Assembly: GCA_947174015.1 (NCBI GenBank)
Contig: CAMWHJ010000013.1
Span: 1-60,229 of the forward strand
Direction: 5' to 3'
Source: an uncultured Lachnospiraceae bacterium
GTDB lineage: Bacteria > Bacillota > Clostridia > Lachnospirales > Lachnospiraceae
DNA length: 60,229 nt
Part shown: in pieces, positions 52,023 to 60,229 of the stretch
Layout of the letters: the number at the start of each line of letters is the position of its first letter
How positions within the stretch are numbered: position 1 is the first letter of the stretch
Made by a program: the position numbers and the translations under genes
The notes under the pieces: generated by a model
Database searches by the model: none
Seen by the model: the letters and a program-made list of their open reading frames with translations, nothing else
What the model was told of the DNA's origin: nothing

Positions 52023-53459
52023 ATGAATTACAAATTGATGCGTTATGTGATTGGCTGGCTGATTATTTTTGAATCAGTGTTTATGTTTTTGTCTGCACTG
52101 GTGGCAGTCATATATAGAGAAAAAGCAGTATATTCCTTTTTAATTTCCATGGGCATAGGTCTTCTGGCGGGGGCACTTCTGATTGTGAGAAAACCTAAGA
52201 ATAAAAGTATACATGCCAAGGAGGGGTTTGTAATTGTAAGTATCAGCTGGGTGGTATTAAGTATCTATGGTGCTTTTCCGTTTGTACTTTCTGAAAATAT
52301 TCCCAATGTGCTGAATGCGGTATTTGAAAGTGTATCCGGATTCACCACCACAGGAGCTACGATCTTAAATGAGATTGAAACCCTGGAGAAGTCCATATTG
52401 TTTTGGCGCAGCTTTACCCATTGGATTGGCGGTATGGGAGTTCTGGTGTTTATCATGGCAATTTTGCCTTTGGCGGGGGGCAGTAATATCTATTTGATGA
52501 AGGCAGAAAGTACAGGACCGGACATCAACAAGCTGGTACCCAGAATGAAGAATACAGCCCTGATTTTGTACGGTATGTATTTTGGATTGACTTTGGTGGA
52601 GATATTTTTATTGCTGATGGCAGGGATGAATTTGTATGATGCCCTTACCACAGCGTTTTCCACTGCCGGAACGGGGGGATTTGCAGTTAAAAATGACAGT
52701 TTGGCAGGATATTCTCCGGCAATTCAGAATATTGTAACAATTTTTATGATTTTATTTGGCGTGAATTTTAACATATATTATATGATACTGTGCAAAAAAT
52801 TAAAAAATACCATATTAAATACAGAGTTAAAGGTATATTTAGGTATTTTAGCAGCGGCAACGCTTGCCGTTGCCATAAATATTTATCATATATATGAGAA
52901 TTTTGGTACTGCCATCCAGCAGTCAGTATTTCAGATTGCTTCTATTATGAGCAGTACCGGTTTTGCTACCACAGACTTTAATTTATGGCCGGAGTTTTCG
53001 AAAATGGTTTTGGTGGTGGTAATGATGATAGGTGCCTGTGCCGGAAGTACCGGTGGGGGAATCAAGGTCAGCAGAATTGTGATTCTTGGAAAAAGCCTTA
53101 TCAAAGAACTGGAAATTAGTGTACATCCCAGAAATATTAAGAAAGTGAAATTGAATGGAAGATTTATTGAACATGAGGTTATCCGCTCGGTAAATGCTTT
53201 TATGGTTGCATATATTGCAGTGTTTGCCATATCCACCTTGCTGATTAGCTTGGATAATTTTGATTTTACCAGTAGTTTTACTGCAGTTGCTGCAATGATC
53301 AATAATACGGGACCGGGCTTGGAGGCAGTGGGACCGGTGGAAAATTTTGCGAAATTTTCAGTGCTTTCTAAATGTGTCTGCATTTTTGATATGCTGGCAG
53401 GAAGGCTGGAGCTTTTTCCCCTTCTGATTCTCTTTGCCCCTACCACATGGAAAAAATAG
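52023..53459 (+). CDS. trkH: Trk potassium uptake channel subunit
   Basis: A 478-residue membrane protein of the TrkH/KtrB superfamily with four pore repeats. Selectivity-filter-like segments: SGFTTTGAT, STAGTGGF, MSSTGFATTDF and NNTGPGLE. The Arg in GSTGGGIKVSRI matches the conserved gating position. Forms the K+ pore with TrkA bound inside. Confidence 0.93.
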   Translation: MNYKLMRYVIGWLIIFESVFMFLSALVAVIYREKAVYSFLISMGIGLLAGALLIVRKPKNKSIHAKEGFVIVSISWVVLSIYGAFPFVLSENIPNVLNAVFESVSGFTTTGATILNEIETLEKSILFWRSFTHWIGGMGVLVFIMAILPLAGGSNIYLMKAESTGPDINKLVPRMKNTALILYGMYFGLTLVEIFLLLMAGMNLYDALTTAFSTAGTGGFAVKNDSLAGYSPAIQNIVTIFMILFGVNFNIYYMILCKKLKNTILNTELKVYLGILAAATLAVAINIYHIYENFGTAIQQSVFQIASIMSSTGFATTDFNLWPEFSKMVLVVVMMIGACAGSTGGGIKVSRIVILGKSLIKELEISVHPRNIKKVKLNGRFIEHEVIRSVNAFMVAYIAVFAISTLLISLDNFDFTSSFTAVAAMINNTGPGLEAVGPVENFAKFSVLSKCVCIFDMLAGRLELFPLLILFAPTTWKK

Positions 53460-53468
53460 GAGGAAGCA

Positions 53469-53699
53469 ATGCGAAGTATGGTATTTAAAATGGAACGGGA
53501 AGGATTAGTAAAAGTAGGAGACAGGGTGGAAGTGACAGAAGGTGTGCTTCCCACCTCCTATTATTACACCATTAAGCCGGCAGTAGCCATGTCAGCAAAT
53601 TTCAAATTTAATGAACGTCTTACTGTAACCACAGGGGTGGTGACAGAAGTAGAGACTTTGAGCAGTGGTTATAATGTAACAGTGGAGTTTGAAGAATAG
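53469..53699 (+). CDS. Small hypothetical protein after trkH
   Basis: A 76-residue protein, probably a small beta-barrel ([36 protein letters not shown]). No membrane segment. AGGAGG lies 5 nt upstream; the gap from trkH is 9 nt, so it shares the trk transcript. It might modulate the transporter; no domain is recognised. Confidence 0.6.
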   Translation: MRSMVFKMEREGLVKVGDRVEVTEGVLPTSYYYTIKPAVAMSANFKFNERLTVTTGVVTEVETLSSGYNVTVEFEE

Positions 53700-53717
53700 T
53701 GGTTACAAATCTTTCTA

Positions 53718-53746
53718 TTGAAAAATAATTTCAACTATGATATAGT
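53718..53746 (+). promoter_or_regulatory. Promoter of the pantothenate operon
   Basis: TTGAAA (53718-53723), a 17-bp spacer and TATAGT (53741-53746), giving a leader of about 70 nt without an obvious riboswitch. Confidence 0.75.
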
Positions 53747-53822
53747 GCTCCTTGAGTGGTATCGGTAAGAACTGCATCAATGAGAATGTGCTGTCACAGG
53801 AACAATTTGTGGAGGTGATAGC

Positions 53823-54668
53823 TTGAAAATTGGAATTATAGGAGCCGGTAAAGTGGGCACAACTTTGGGAAAATACCTTTGTGAAAAGGGAATTGTTCTT
53901 ACTGGAATTTACAGTAGGAACACTGTTCATGCCAAAGAAACTGCGGAATTTATCGGCATAGAGTATTATGAGGAGCTAAAGAAATTGTTGGATTTAAGCG
54001 ATACCCTGTTTCTTGCCACACCGGATGGTGAGATTGGCAAGGTGTGGGATTGCATGAAAGAATACGATTTACAGGGAAAACTAATTTGTCATTTTAGCGG
54101 CTCATTGTCATCTGATGTTTTCATATCTTATGAAAGAACAGGAGCAACAGTCTGTTCGGTTCATCCGATTTATGCTTTCAGCAATAAATTTTCCGCATAC
54201 CAGAATTTTTCGAAAGTAAGATTTACCGTAGAGGGCGAAGGAGCTTCCTTAATGAAAGAGTTTTGGGCAACCTTAGGGCATCCGGTAAGACTGATAAAAA
54301 AAGAGGATAAAACGAAATACCATGCTGCCATGAGCTTTGCCAGCAACCATGTGCTGGCTTTGATATCCACGGCAGAGAAGCTTTTGGAGGAATGTGGGTT
54401 TCAGGAGCAGGAGGCATACCGGACATTAGAGGATATTGTACTGAAAAATGCTGCAAATGGTATGCAGATGGGAGTGGTTCAGGCATTGACCGGACCAATA
54501 GAACGAAATGATTTGGGCACCATAAAAAAGCATTTATCTGTTTTATCCCCACAGGATACAGAGATTTATCGGGCATTGGGACAGAAGCTGATAGAGATTG
54601 CTGCTTTGAAAAATCCCAAGCAAAGTTATCAGGAAATGGAAGAAATCATTGGAGGAAGCAAGAAATGA
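53823..54668 (+). CDS. Rossmann-fold DUF2520 reductase, probable ketopantoate reductase
   Basis: A 281-residue protein. N-terminal Rossmann motif [13 protein letters not shown] for NAD(P)[11 protein letters not shown] region and a helical DUF2520 C-terminal domain ([31 protein letters not shown]). No standard PanE is present, and this gene heads panB-panC-panD, overlapping panB by 4 nt. It is the natural candidate for the missing ketopantoate reduction step, like the alternative reductase PanG described in other bacteria. TTG start with GGAGGTGA upstream. Confidence 0.72.
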   Translation: MKIGIIGAGKVGTTLGKYLCEKGIVLTGIYSRNTVHAKETAEFIGIEYYEELKKLLDLSDTLFLATPDGEIGKVWDCMKEYDLQGKLICHFSGSLSSDVFISYERTGATVCSVHPIYAFSNKFSAYQNFSKVRFTVEGEGASLMKEFWATLGHPVRLIKKEDKTKYHAAMSFASNHVLALISTAEKLLEECGFQEQEAYRTLEDIVLKNAANGMQMGVVQALTGPIERNDLGTIKKHLSVLSPQDTEIYRALGQKLIEIAALKNPKQSYQEMEEIIGGSKK

Positions 54669-55492
54669 AAACAACAGTAAATACATTTAAGCAGGCAAAA
54701 GAAAAGAAAGAAAAAATCACTATGCTGACAGCGTATGATTATTCTACCGCTAAGCTGGTAGATGAGGCAGGAGTTGAGTCCATTTTGGTGGGGGATTCTC
54801 TGGGAATGGTTTGTCTGGGATATGAAGATACATTGTCAGTTACCATGGAGGATATGATCCACCATTCGGCAGCAGTGGCAAGAGGTGCGAAATCAGCCAT
54901 GGTAATTGCAGATATGCCTTTTATGTCTTACCAGACTTCAGTATATGATGCGGTGGTGAACGCAGGAAGACTGATAAAAGAAGGAAGAGCACAGGCAGTA
55001 AAGTTGGAGGGCGGTTTTGAAGTATGTGCTCAGATGGAAGCGATTGTGAAGGCATCCATTCCTGTGTGTGCCCATCTGGGATTGACCCCGCAGTCGGTGA
55101 ATGCTTTTGGGGGCTTTAAGGTACAGGGAAAAGAGGAAGCAGCAGCAAAACGTCTCTTGGAAGAGGCAAAGGCAGTGGAGGCAGCAGGTGCCTTTGCAGT
55201 GGTATTGGAATGCGTACCGGAGAAACTGGCAACCTTTATCACTGGGCAGATTGGTATACCAACCATTGGTATTGGTGCAGGTGCAGGCTGTGACGGACAA
55301 GTGCTGGTATATCAGGATATGCTTGCAATGTATTCTGATATGGCACCAAAGTTTGTAAAGCAGTTTTGCAATGTGGGTGAAGTGATGAAAGAGGGCTTTC
55401 GTAACTATGTGAAAGAAGTTAAAGAGGGCACTTTCCCGGCAGAGGAACACACCTTTAAGATTGACGACTCCATTATTGAAAAGCTATATTAG
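54665..55492 (+). CDS. panB: 3-methyl-2-oxobutanoate hydroxymethyltransferase
   Basis: A 275-residue TIM-barrel enzyme making ketopantoate with methylene-THF. Motifs: [55 protein letters not shown]. Start overlaps the previous stop (ATGA), indicating coupled translation. Confidence 0.95.
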   Translation: MKTTVNTFKQAKEKKEKITMLTAYDYSTAKLVDEAGVESILVGDSLGMVCLGYEDTLSVTMEDMIHHSAAVARGAKSAMVIADMPFMSYQTSVYDAVVNAGRLIKEGRAQAVKLEGGFEVCAQMEAIVKASIPVCAHLGLTPQSVNAFGGFKVQGKEEAAAKRLLEEAKAVEAAGAFAVVLECVPEKLATFITGQIGIPTIGIGAGAGCDGQVLVYQDMLAMYSDMAPKFVKQFCNVGEVMKEGFRNYVKEVKEGTFPAEEHTFKIDDSIIEKLY

Positions 55493-55552
55493 ACAAGAGT
55501 GATTGTTGAGAAAATAGAACACAGGCAGCAAGTCATGCAAGGAGAGAGAAGA

Positions 55553-56434
55553 ATGCAGATTGTAAAAACCATTGAGGAAGTAAGAAAAGAAGTAAAACAG
55601 TGGAAGAGGGAGGGCTTCAGTGTAGGGCTGGTTCCCACCATGGGTTTTTTGCACGAAGGACATAAAAGTTTGATCGAACGTGCCGTAAAGGAAAATGACA
55701 GGGTGGTAGTAAGTGATTTTGTAAATCCCACCCAGTTTGGTCCCACAGAGGATTTGGCAAGTTATCCAAGGGATTTAGAGCGGGATGCCAAGCTTTGTCG
55801 AGAGGCAGGTGCCATGCTTCTTTTTCATCCGGAACCGGAAGAGATGTATTTTCAAGACAGAACCACTTCCATAAATATGGAAGGACTCACCAAAGAATTG
55901 TGTGGAAAGTCCAGACCGGTTCATTTTTCCGGTGTATGTACGGTGGTAGCCAAATTATTTAATATTGTCACACCGGACAGAGCCTACTTTGGGGAGAAGG
56001 ATGCCCAACAGTTGGCAGTGATTAAGAGAATGGTGAGGGATTTGAATTTCGACATTGAAATTGTGGGCTGCCCCATTATTCGGGAAGAGGACGGACTGGC
56101 AAAAAGTTCCAGAAATACCTATCTAAGTCCGGAAGAAAGAAAGGCAGCGGTTATTTTAAGCCAGTCATTAAAAATCGGACAGGAAATGATTGCACAGGGG
56201 GAGAAGGATGCCCGAAAAGTGAAAGAGGCCATTGTTCAGAATATAACAACAGAACCGCTGGCAAAAATTGACTATGTGGAAATCGTAAGTTTTGATACCA
56301 TTGAACCAATCAGTACCATAGAAGGTTCTGTCTTAACAGCCATTGCAGTTTACATTGGTAAAACAAGATTGATCGATAACTTTATCTTATCAGGGAAAGG
56401 AGAAACATATGACAATAACAATGTTAAAAGGTAA
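55553..56434 (+). CDS. panC: Pantothenate synthetase
   Basis: A 293-residue ligase joining pantoate and beta-alanine with [18 protein letters not shown] (HIGH-like), [25 protein letters not shown] and KSSRNTYLS (KMSKS-like) are intact. The start at 55553 has GGAGAG 6 nt upstream; the earlier in-frame ATG-like start lacks one. It overlaps panD by 26 nt. Confidence 0.94.
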   Translation: MQIVKTIEEVRKEVKQWKREGFSVGLVPTMGFLHEGHKSLIERAVKENDRVVVSDFVNPTQFGPTEDLASYPRDLERDAKLCREAGAMLLFHPEPEEMYFQDRTTSINMEGLTKELCGKSRPVHFSGVCTVVAKLFNIVTPDRAYFGEKDAQQLAVIKRMVRDLNFDIEIVGCPIIREEDGLAKSSRNTYLSPEERKAAVILSQSLKIGQEMIAQGEKDARKVKEAIVQNITTEPLAKIDYVEIVSFDTIEPISTIEGSVLTAIAVYIGKTRLIDNFILSGKGETYDNNNVKR

Positions 56435-56801
56435 GATTCACAGAGCAGTTGTGAAACAGGCAGAGCTTAATTATGTGGGAAGCATTACCGTAGATCCGGA
56501 ACTTATGAAGGCAGCCAATATCTATGAATATGAAAAAGTACAGATTGTAGATGTGGAAAACGGAAACCGTTTTGAAACTTATACCATTGCAGGAGAACCG
56601 GGCAGTGGCATGATTTGTCTCAACGGTGCAGCTGCCAGACAGGTACAGGTGGGAGATCATGTGATTCTTATGTCTTACTGTGAGATGACACCCCAAGAGG
56701 CAGAGACACACAAGCCTTATGTGGTATTTGTAGATGAAGAAAATAAAATCATTAAGACTTCACGTTATGAAAAATATGGAGAGTTGTCTCCTGTTTTATA
56801 G
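56409..56801 (+). CDS. panD: Aspartate 1-decarboxylase proenzyme
   Basis: A 130-residue precursor that self-cleaves between Gly and Ser in [10 protein letters not shown] (S25 becomes the pyruvoyl group) and makes beta-alanine for PanC. The Lys and catalytic motifs ([21 protein letters not shown]) are standard. The ATG at 56409 lies 6 nt after AAAGGAGA within panC; the ATG at 56421 is an alternative. Confidence 0.94.
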   Translation: MTITMLKGKIHRAVVKQAELNYVGSITVDPELMKAANIYEYEKVQIVDVENGNRFETYTIAGEPGSGMICLNGAAARQVQVGDHVILMSYCEMTPQEAETHKPYVVFVDEENKIIKTSRYEKYGELSPVL

Positions 56802-57074
56802 AGTTACCATGAATTATAATAACTATAAATGAGAAAATCCAGGATGTTACACAAATTTGTGTGTCATGGAAAGACACTACTCTATATTTACTCAGTTTCT
56901 GTTTTTGCATAACAAACAATTTATAATGTGTTTTGTGCAGTTTTTCGTATTTGCTCATTTATAGATAATAAAATGAAAAACAGATCATTTACCAAATATA
57001 TTGTTAATTGAATATCAATGATAAATTGCATTAGTATCAAATGGGTAAACTGTGGATAGGAAAGGAAGAGAATT
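56802..57074. other. Gap between panD and coaBC with inverted repeats
   Basis: CTATAAATGAG (56823-56833) and its exact complement (56954-56964) frame 142 bp. Inside lies a perfect 14-bp palindrome ACACAAATTTGTGT (56849-56862). No ORF, and no clear T-run terminator. It could be a tiny mobile-element relic or an operator region for coaBC. Confidence 0.4.
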
Positions 57075-58286
57075 ATGTTACAGGGGAAAACTGTAGTGCT
57101 GGGTGTAACCGGAAGTATTGCAGCCTATAAAATTGCCAGTTTAGCCAGTATGCTGGTAAAGCTTCATGCGGATGTGCATGTGCTTATGACAGAGAATGCT
57201 GCTAATTTTATCAACCCAATCACCTTTGAAACCTTGACAAATCATAAGTGTCTGGTGGACACCTTTGATCGAAATTTCAATTATAACGTGGAGCATGTAT
57301 CGTTGGCAAAAAAAGCGGATGTGCTGATGATAGCACCGGCATCCGCCAATGTGATTGGAAAGCTGGCTCATGGAATTGCAGATGATATGCTGACCACCAC
57401 AGCCTTAGCATGCCGTTGTAAGAAAATCATTTCTCCTGCCATGAATACAAACATGTATGAAAATCCAATTTTGCAGGATAACATAGAGACTTTAAAAAAA
57501 TATGACATGGAAGTCATTGAGCCGGACAGCGGTTATCTTGCCTGCGGAGACACAGGATCCGGCAAGATGCCAGAGCCGTCGGTGCTGTTGGATTATATTT
57601 TAAAGGAAATCCACTATGAAAAGGATATGGCAGGCTTAAAGGTATTGGTAACTGCAGGAGCCACCAGAGAAGCCATCGATCCAGTGCGCTTTATTTCCAA
57701 CCATTCCACCGGAAAGATGGGGATTGCCATTGCCAGAACTGCCATGGAGCGTGGGGCAGAGGTAACGCTCATTGCAGGGAATGTAACAGTGCCCCTGCCG
57801 CCTTTTGTGAATCTGAAAAAAGTGGTCAGTGCAAAGGATATGTTTGAAGCAGTTTGCCAGGCAGCGGAAGAACAGGACATTATTATAAAGGTGGCTGCAG
57901 TGGCAGACTTTACTCCGGCACATCCTGCCTCGGAAAAAATTAAGAAAACAGCGGTCTCCAATTCTAATATGCTGGAACTGACCGGTACCACAGATATTTT
58001 AAAGTATTTAGGCGAGCATCGAGGAAAAAATCAATTTCTCTGCGGTTTTTCCATGGAGACAGAGAATATGCTGGAAAATTCCAGAGCGAAATTAGAACGG
58101 AAAAAAGTGGATATGATTGTAGCCAACAATTTAAAGACAGAGGGGGCAGGCTTTGGCACAGATACCAATGTGGTCACCATGATTACCAAAGAAGAAGTGC
58201 GGGAGCTTGTTCAGATGGAAAAGGAAAAGGTGGCGGAATGTCTGCTGGACTTTATCATGGAACAGAGACATAGGAAAACTGTATAA
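57075..58286 (+). CDS. coaBC: Bifunctional phosphopantothenoylcysteine decarboxylase / phosphopantothenate-cysteine ligase
   Basis: A 403-residue bifunctional enzyme for two steps of CoA synthesis. N-terminal FMN decarboxylase (GVTGSIAAYK, the catalytic His in NVEHVSLAKKAD, the PAMNTNMYENP loop, GYLACGDTGSGKM) up to about 180; C-terminal ligase (VTAGATREAIDPVRFISN, GFSMETEN, DMIVANN). It continues the pathway from PanC after pantothenate kinase, which is encoded elsewhere. Confidence 0.95.
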   Translation: MLQGKTVVLGVTGSIAAYKIASLASMLVKLHADVHVLMTENAANFINPITFETLTNHKCLVDTFDRNFNYNVEHVSLAKKADVLMIAPASANVIGKLAHGIADDMLTTTALACRCKKIISPAMNTNMYENPILQDNIETLKKYDMEVIEPDSGYLACGDTGSGKMPEPSVLLDYILKEIHYEKDMAGLKVLVTAGATREAIDPVRFISNHSTGKMGIAIARTAMERGAEVTLIAGNVTVPLPPFVNLKKVVSAKDMFEAVCQAAEEQDIIIKVAAVADFTPAHPASEKIKKTAVSNSNMLELTGTTDILKYLGEHRGKNQFLCGFSMETENMLENSRAKLERKKVDMIVANNLKTEGAGFGTDTNVVTMITKEEVRELVQMEKEKVAECLLDFIMEQRHRKTV

Positions 58287-58297
58287 AAGGAGTACAC

Positions 58298-60094
58298 ATG
58301 AACATTTTATCAGCATCAAAGATAACAAAAGCATATACGGACAAGATATTGTTTGAAGAAGTGGATTTTAGCATAGACTCAAACGATAAGGTGGGGATAA
58401 TTGGCATCAATGGTACAGGAAAAAGCAGTCTTTTAAAAGTGCTTGCCGGTGTAGAGGAAATTGATTCGGGAGAAATTGTCACAGGCAGCCATGTGGTGAT
58501 TAACTACCTTTCTCAAAATCCGGAATTTCCCAAGGACATCACTATTTATGAATATGTGACAGGCGAAAATAAAAGAAGCGGAGAGCATTGGGAATTGGAG
58601 GGGGAGACAAAGCGTATTTTAAATATCCTTGGATTTCAGGAATACGATGAAAAAGTGACACATTTATCCGGAGGTCAAAAAAAGAAGGCGGCATTGGCAG
58701 CGGCTTTGTTAAAACCCTGTGATCTTCTTATTTTAGATGAACCCACCAATCATTTGAACAATGCCATGGTGCTTTGGCTGGAAACTTACCTGAAGAATAG
58801 GCGGGGAGCCCTGATTATGGTAACCCATGACCGTTATTTTCTGGACAGAGTATGTAATAAAATCGAGGAAATTCACAGAGGGAAATTGTACAGTTATCAG
58901 ACAAATTTTCAGGGATTTTTGGAATTGAAGGCTCAGCGTGAAGAAATGGAACTGGCAACCTATAAGAAAAATAAAAATATTCTTCGAAGGGAATTAGAGT
59001 GGATTAGAAGAGGTGCACAGGCACGTTCCACAAAGCAGAAAGCCAGAATAGAACGGTTTGAACAGCTCAGTGATACCAATAAAACACCAGAGCAGGTAAG
59101 CAGTGTGGAAATGAGTTCTCTCTCCAGCAGACTGGGCAAGAAGACCATAGAAGTCAAAGAGATTTCCAAAGCCTTCGGGAGCAAAGAGTTGTTTCATGGT
59201 TTTTCCTATATTTTTCTCCGCAGTGACCGTATTGGAATTGTGGGAGATAATGGAGCAGGAAAAAGTACACTGTTAAAGATTATTGTGGGAGAGTTAGAAC
59301 CGGATTCCGGTTTTGTAGAACTAGGTCCAACGGTGAAAATCGGTTATTTTTCCCAAGAAAATGAAATGCTGGACATGTCCATGCGGGTGATTGACTATAT
59401 CAAAGAAACCGCAGAATTTGTGAAAACCCCAGAAGGACTTGTCTCGGCTTCCAAAATGCTTGAGCGTTTTCTGTTTGACAGTACTCTGCAGTATGCTAAG
59501 ATAGAAAAACTGTCAGGGGGAGAAAAGAGGAGATTGTATCTTTTAAAAATTCTTATGGGGGCACCAAATGTGCTGATTCTGGATGAACCTACCAATGATT
59601 TGGACATTCAGACTTTGGGGATTTTGGAAGATTATCTGGAAAAGTTTGATGGAATTGTTATTACAGTAAGCCATGACCGCTATTTTCTCGATAAAGTAGT
59701 TGACCGTATCTTTGCTTTTGAACAGGGAATTTTAAAGCAATATGAAGGTGGGTACAGCGATTACATAGAAAAGTCAGGCAGTCCAATAGAAGAACTGAAT
59801 GTGAAAAAATCCGGCAAGGAGGCTGCCCAAGCGTATAAGGAACGCCCAAGAGAACGGAAATTAAAATTTACCTTTGCAGAACAGAAAGAGTATGAAACCA
59901 TCGAAACAGATATGGAAGCATTAGAGCAAAAGGTCAGTGAATTGGATGCTGCTATTTTAAAGTCAGCCACAGATTTTGTAAAATTAAATGAACTGTCTAA
60001 AGAAAAAGAGGAAACAGAGCAGGCATTGGAGGAGAAGCTGGAGCGGTATGTGTATCTGACGGAGCTGGCAGAGAAGATTGCAGCAGCAAAGTAG
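58298..60094 (+). CDS. ABC-F family ATPase (Uup-like)
   Basis: A 598-residue protein with two ABC domains and no membrane segment. First: Walker A GINGTGKSS, signature LSGGQKKKAALA, LILDEPTNHL. Second: GDNGAGKST, LSGGEKRRLYLL, LILDEPTNDL. The linker between them holds the basic ribosome-contacting helices (about 240-265), and the C-terminal 80 residues form a coiled coil, as in Uup. ABC-F proteins act on the ribosome; whether this one is a housekeeping factor or gives antibiotic protection cannot be told. It starts 11 nt after coaBC. Confidence 0.9.
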   Translation: MNILSASKITKAYTDKILFEEVDFSIDSNDKVGIIGINGTGKSSLLKVLAGVEEIDSGEIVTGSHVVINYLSQNPEFPKDITIYEYVTGENKRSGEHWELEGETKRILNILGFQEYDEKVTHLSGGQKKKAALAAALLKPCDLLILDEPTNHLNNAMVLWLETYLKNRRGALIMVTHDRYFLDRVCNKIEEIHRGKLYSYQTNFQGFLELKAQREEMELATYKKNKNILRRELEWIRRGAQARSTKQKARIERFEQLSDTNKTPEQVSSVEMSSLSSRLGKKTIEVKEISKAFGSKELFHGFSYIFLRSDRIGIVGDNGAGKSTLLKIIVGELEPDSGFVELGPTVKIGYFSQENEMLDMSMRVIDYIKETAEFVKTPEGLVSASKMLERFLFDSTLQYAKIEKLSGGEKRRLYLLKILMGAPNVLILDEPTNDLDIQTLGILEDYLEKFDGIVITVSHDRYFLDKVVDRIFAFEQGILKQYEGGYSDYIEKSGSPIEELNVKKSGKEAAQAYKERPRERKLKFTFAEQKEYETIETDMEALEQKVSELDAAILKSATDFVKLNELSKEKEETEQALEEKLERYVYLTELAEKIAAAK

Positions 60095-60102
60095 GAAATG
60101 AA

Positions 60103-60134
60103 CAACCAAAGTATTTGATAGTTGGCTTTGTTTT
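60103..60134 (+). terminator. Weak terminator candidate after the ABC-F gene
   Basis: CCAA (60106-60109) pairs with TTGG (60122-60125), with partial extension to CAA / TTG, then TTTT. Only a modest stem. Confidence 0.35.
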
Positions 60135-60185
60135 ATGGAAAATAGTATATTATGAGTGGAAAGATAATCATTTGGAGAGTGTAAT

Positions 60186-60228
60186 ATAAAGTGTGTAAGT
60201 TACTGGTAACTAAACTTATGCACTTTAT
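60186..60228. terminator. Long hairpin at the window end
   Basis: ATAAAGTGTGTAAGTT (60186-60201) pairs with AACTTATGCACTTTAT (60213-60228) over 16 positions, two of them G-T, loop 11 nt. It is probably a terminator for the ABC-F gene or for an opposing gene beyond the window. Confidence 0.6.
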
Positions 60229-60229
60229 T

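Noticed and set aside
52931..53554. Minus-strand ORF (207 codons) opposite trkH
   Set aside because: Antisense shadow of pore segments; no ribosome site.
53747..53822. Riboswitch or attenuator in the pantothenate operon leader
   Set aside because: Only about 70 nt, no long stems or terminator; nothing matches a known class by eye.
54938..55450. Minus-strand ORF (170 codons) opposite panB
   Set aside because: Shadow frame across a conserved enzyme.
1..60229. CRISPR arrays, tRNA and rRNA genes, complete insertion sequences
   Set aside because: No regularly spaced repeats, cloverleaf-like segments, rRNA-like sequence or transposase genes were recognised on either strand.

Overview
The window looks like chromosomal DNA from a low-to-mid GC, spore-forming, anaerobic Firmicute of the class Clostridia, most likely a Lachnospiraceae (Clostridium cluster XIVa) species. 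Support: strong AGGAGG-type ribosome sites, TTGACA/TATAAT promoters, SpoIIM next to NUDIX and XerD, recA-recX-rny, DUF512-der-plsY-gpsA, a FabK-type fatty-acid operon with a fused AccD-AccA protein, and a DUF1292 gene. I recognised no rRNA, tRNA, CRISPR array, phage or complete insertion sequence.

Layout. 1-2.6 kb: a secreted Ig-like protein, a deleted metallo-beta-lactamase-fold pseudogene and prs on the minus strand. 2.7-9.2 kb: one operon, DUF512 radical SAM-der-plsY-gpsA-MoxR ATPase-VWA protein, with a clear promoter and terminator. 9.2-13.2 kb: an orphan LytTR regulator with a direct-repeat operator candidate, a FliD-like protein and a beta-helix lipoprotein. 13.2-27.1 kb: an accessory cluster of 13 genes: PP-loop ATPase, AMP-ligase, NitT/TauT-type ABC importer, a membrane-anchored SGNH-like protein, a two-component system, then a second promoter driving a DltA-like adenylation enzyme, a formyltransferase, a carrier protein, an MBOAT transferase and a second SGNH/DltD-like protein. 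27.1-37.5 kb: DUF1292, a low-complexity basic protein, and the FAS-II/acetyl-CoA carboxylase operon (acpP-fabK-fabD-fabG-fabF-accB-fabZ-accC-accDA-FMN reductase) behind a FabT-like palindrome. 37.5-42.4 kb: a sirtuin homologue lacking catalytic residues, then recA (LexA box), recX and rny. 42.4-50 kb: a chemotaxis receptor, an aminotransferase, NUDIX-spoIIM-xerD and aroF. 50-53.7 kb: potassium uptake (trkA, trkH) with two small unknown genes. 53.7-58.3 kb: a pantothenate/CoA pathway (Rossmann-DUF2520 reductase, panB, panC, panD, coaBC). 58.3-60.1 kb: an ABC-F ATPase.

Most interesting. (a) The 21.8-27.0 kb Dlt-like system has an N10-formyl-THF-type formyltransferase between the adenylation enzyme and the carrier protein. 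This suggests that a formylated aminoacyl group is made on a carrier, passed across the membrane by the MBOAT protein and placed on a surface polymer; the upstream importer, second ligase and sensor kinase would feed and control it. The substrate and polymer are unknown. (b) A dispersed intergenic repeat built from three hairpins occurs in six full or partial copies, and its stems vary by compensatory changes, so selection acts on its structure. (c) Other leads are the pseudo-sirtuin, the LytTR direct repeats spaced 21 bp, and the FabT-like operator with no regulator gene beside it.
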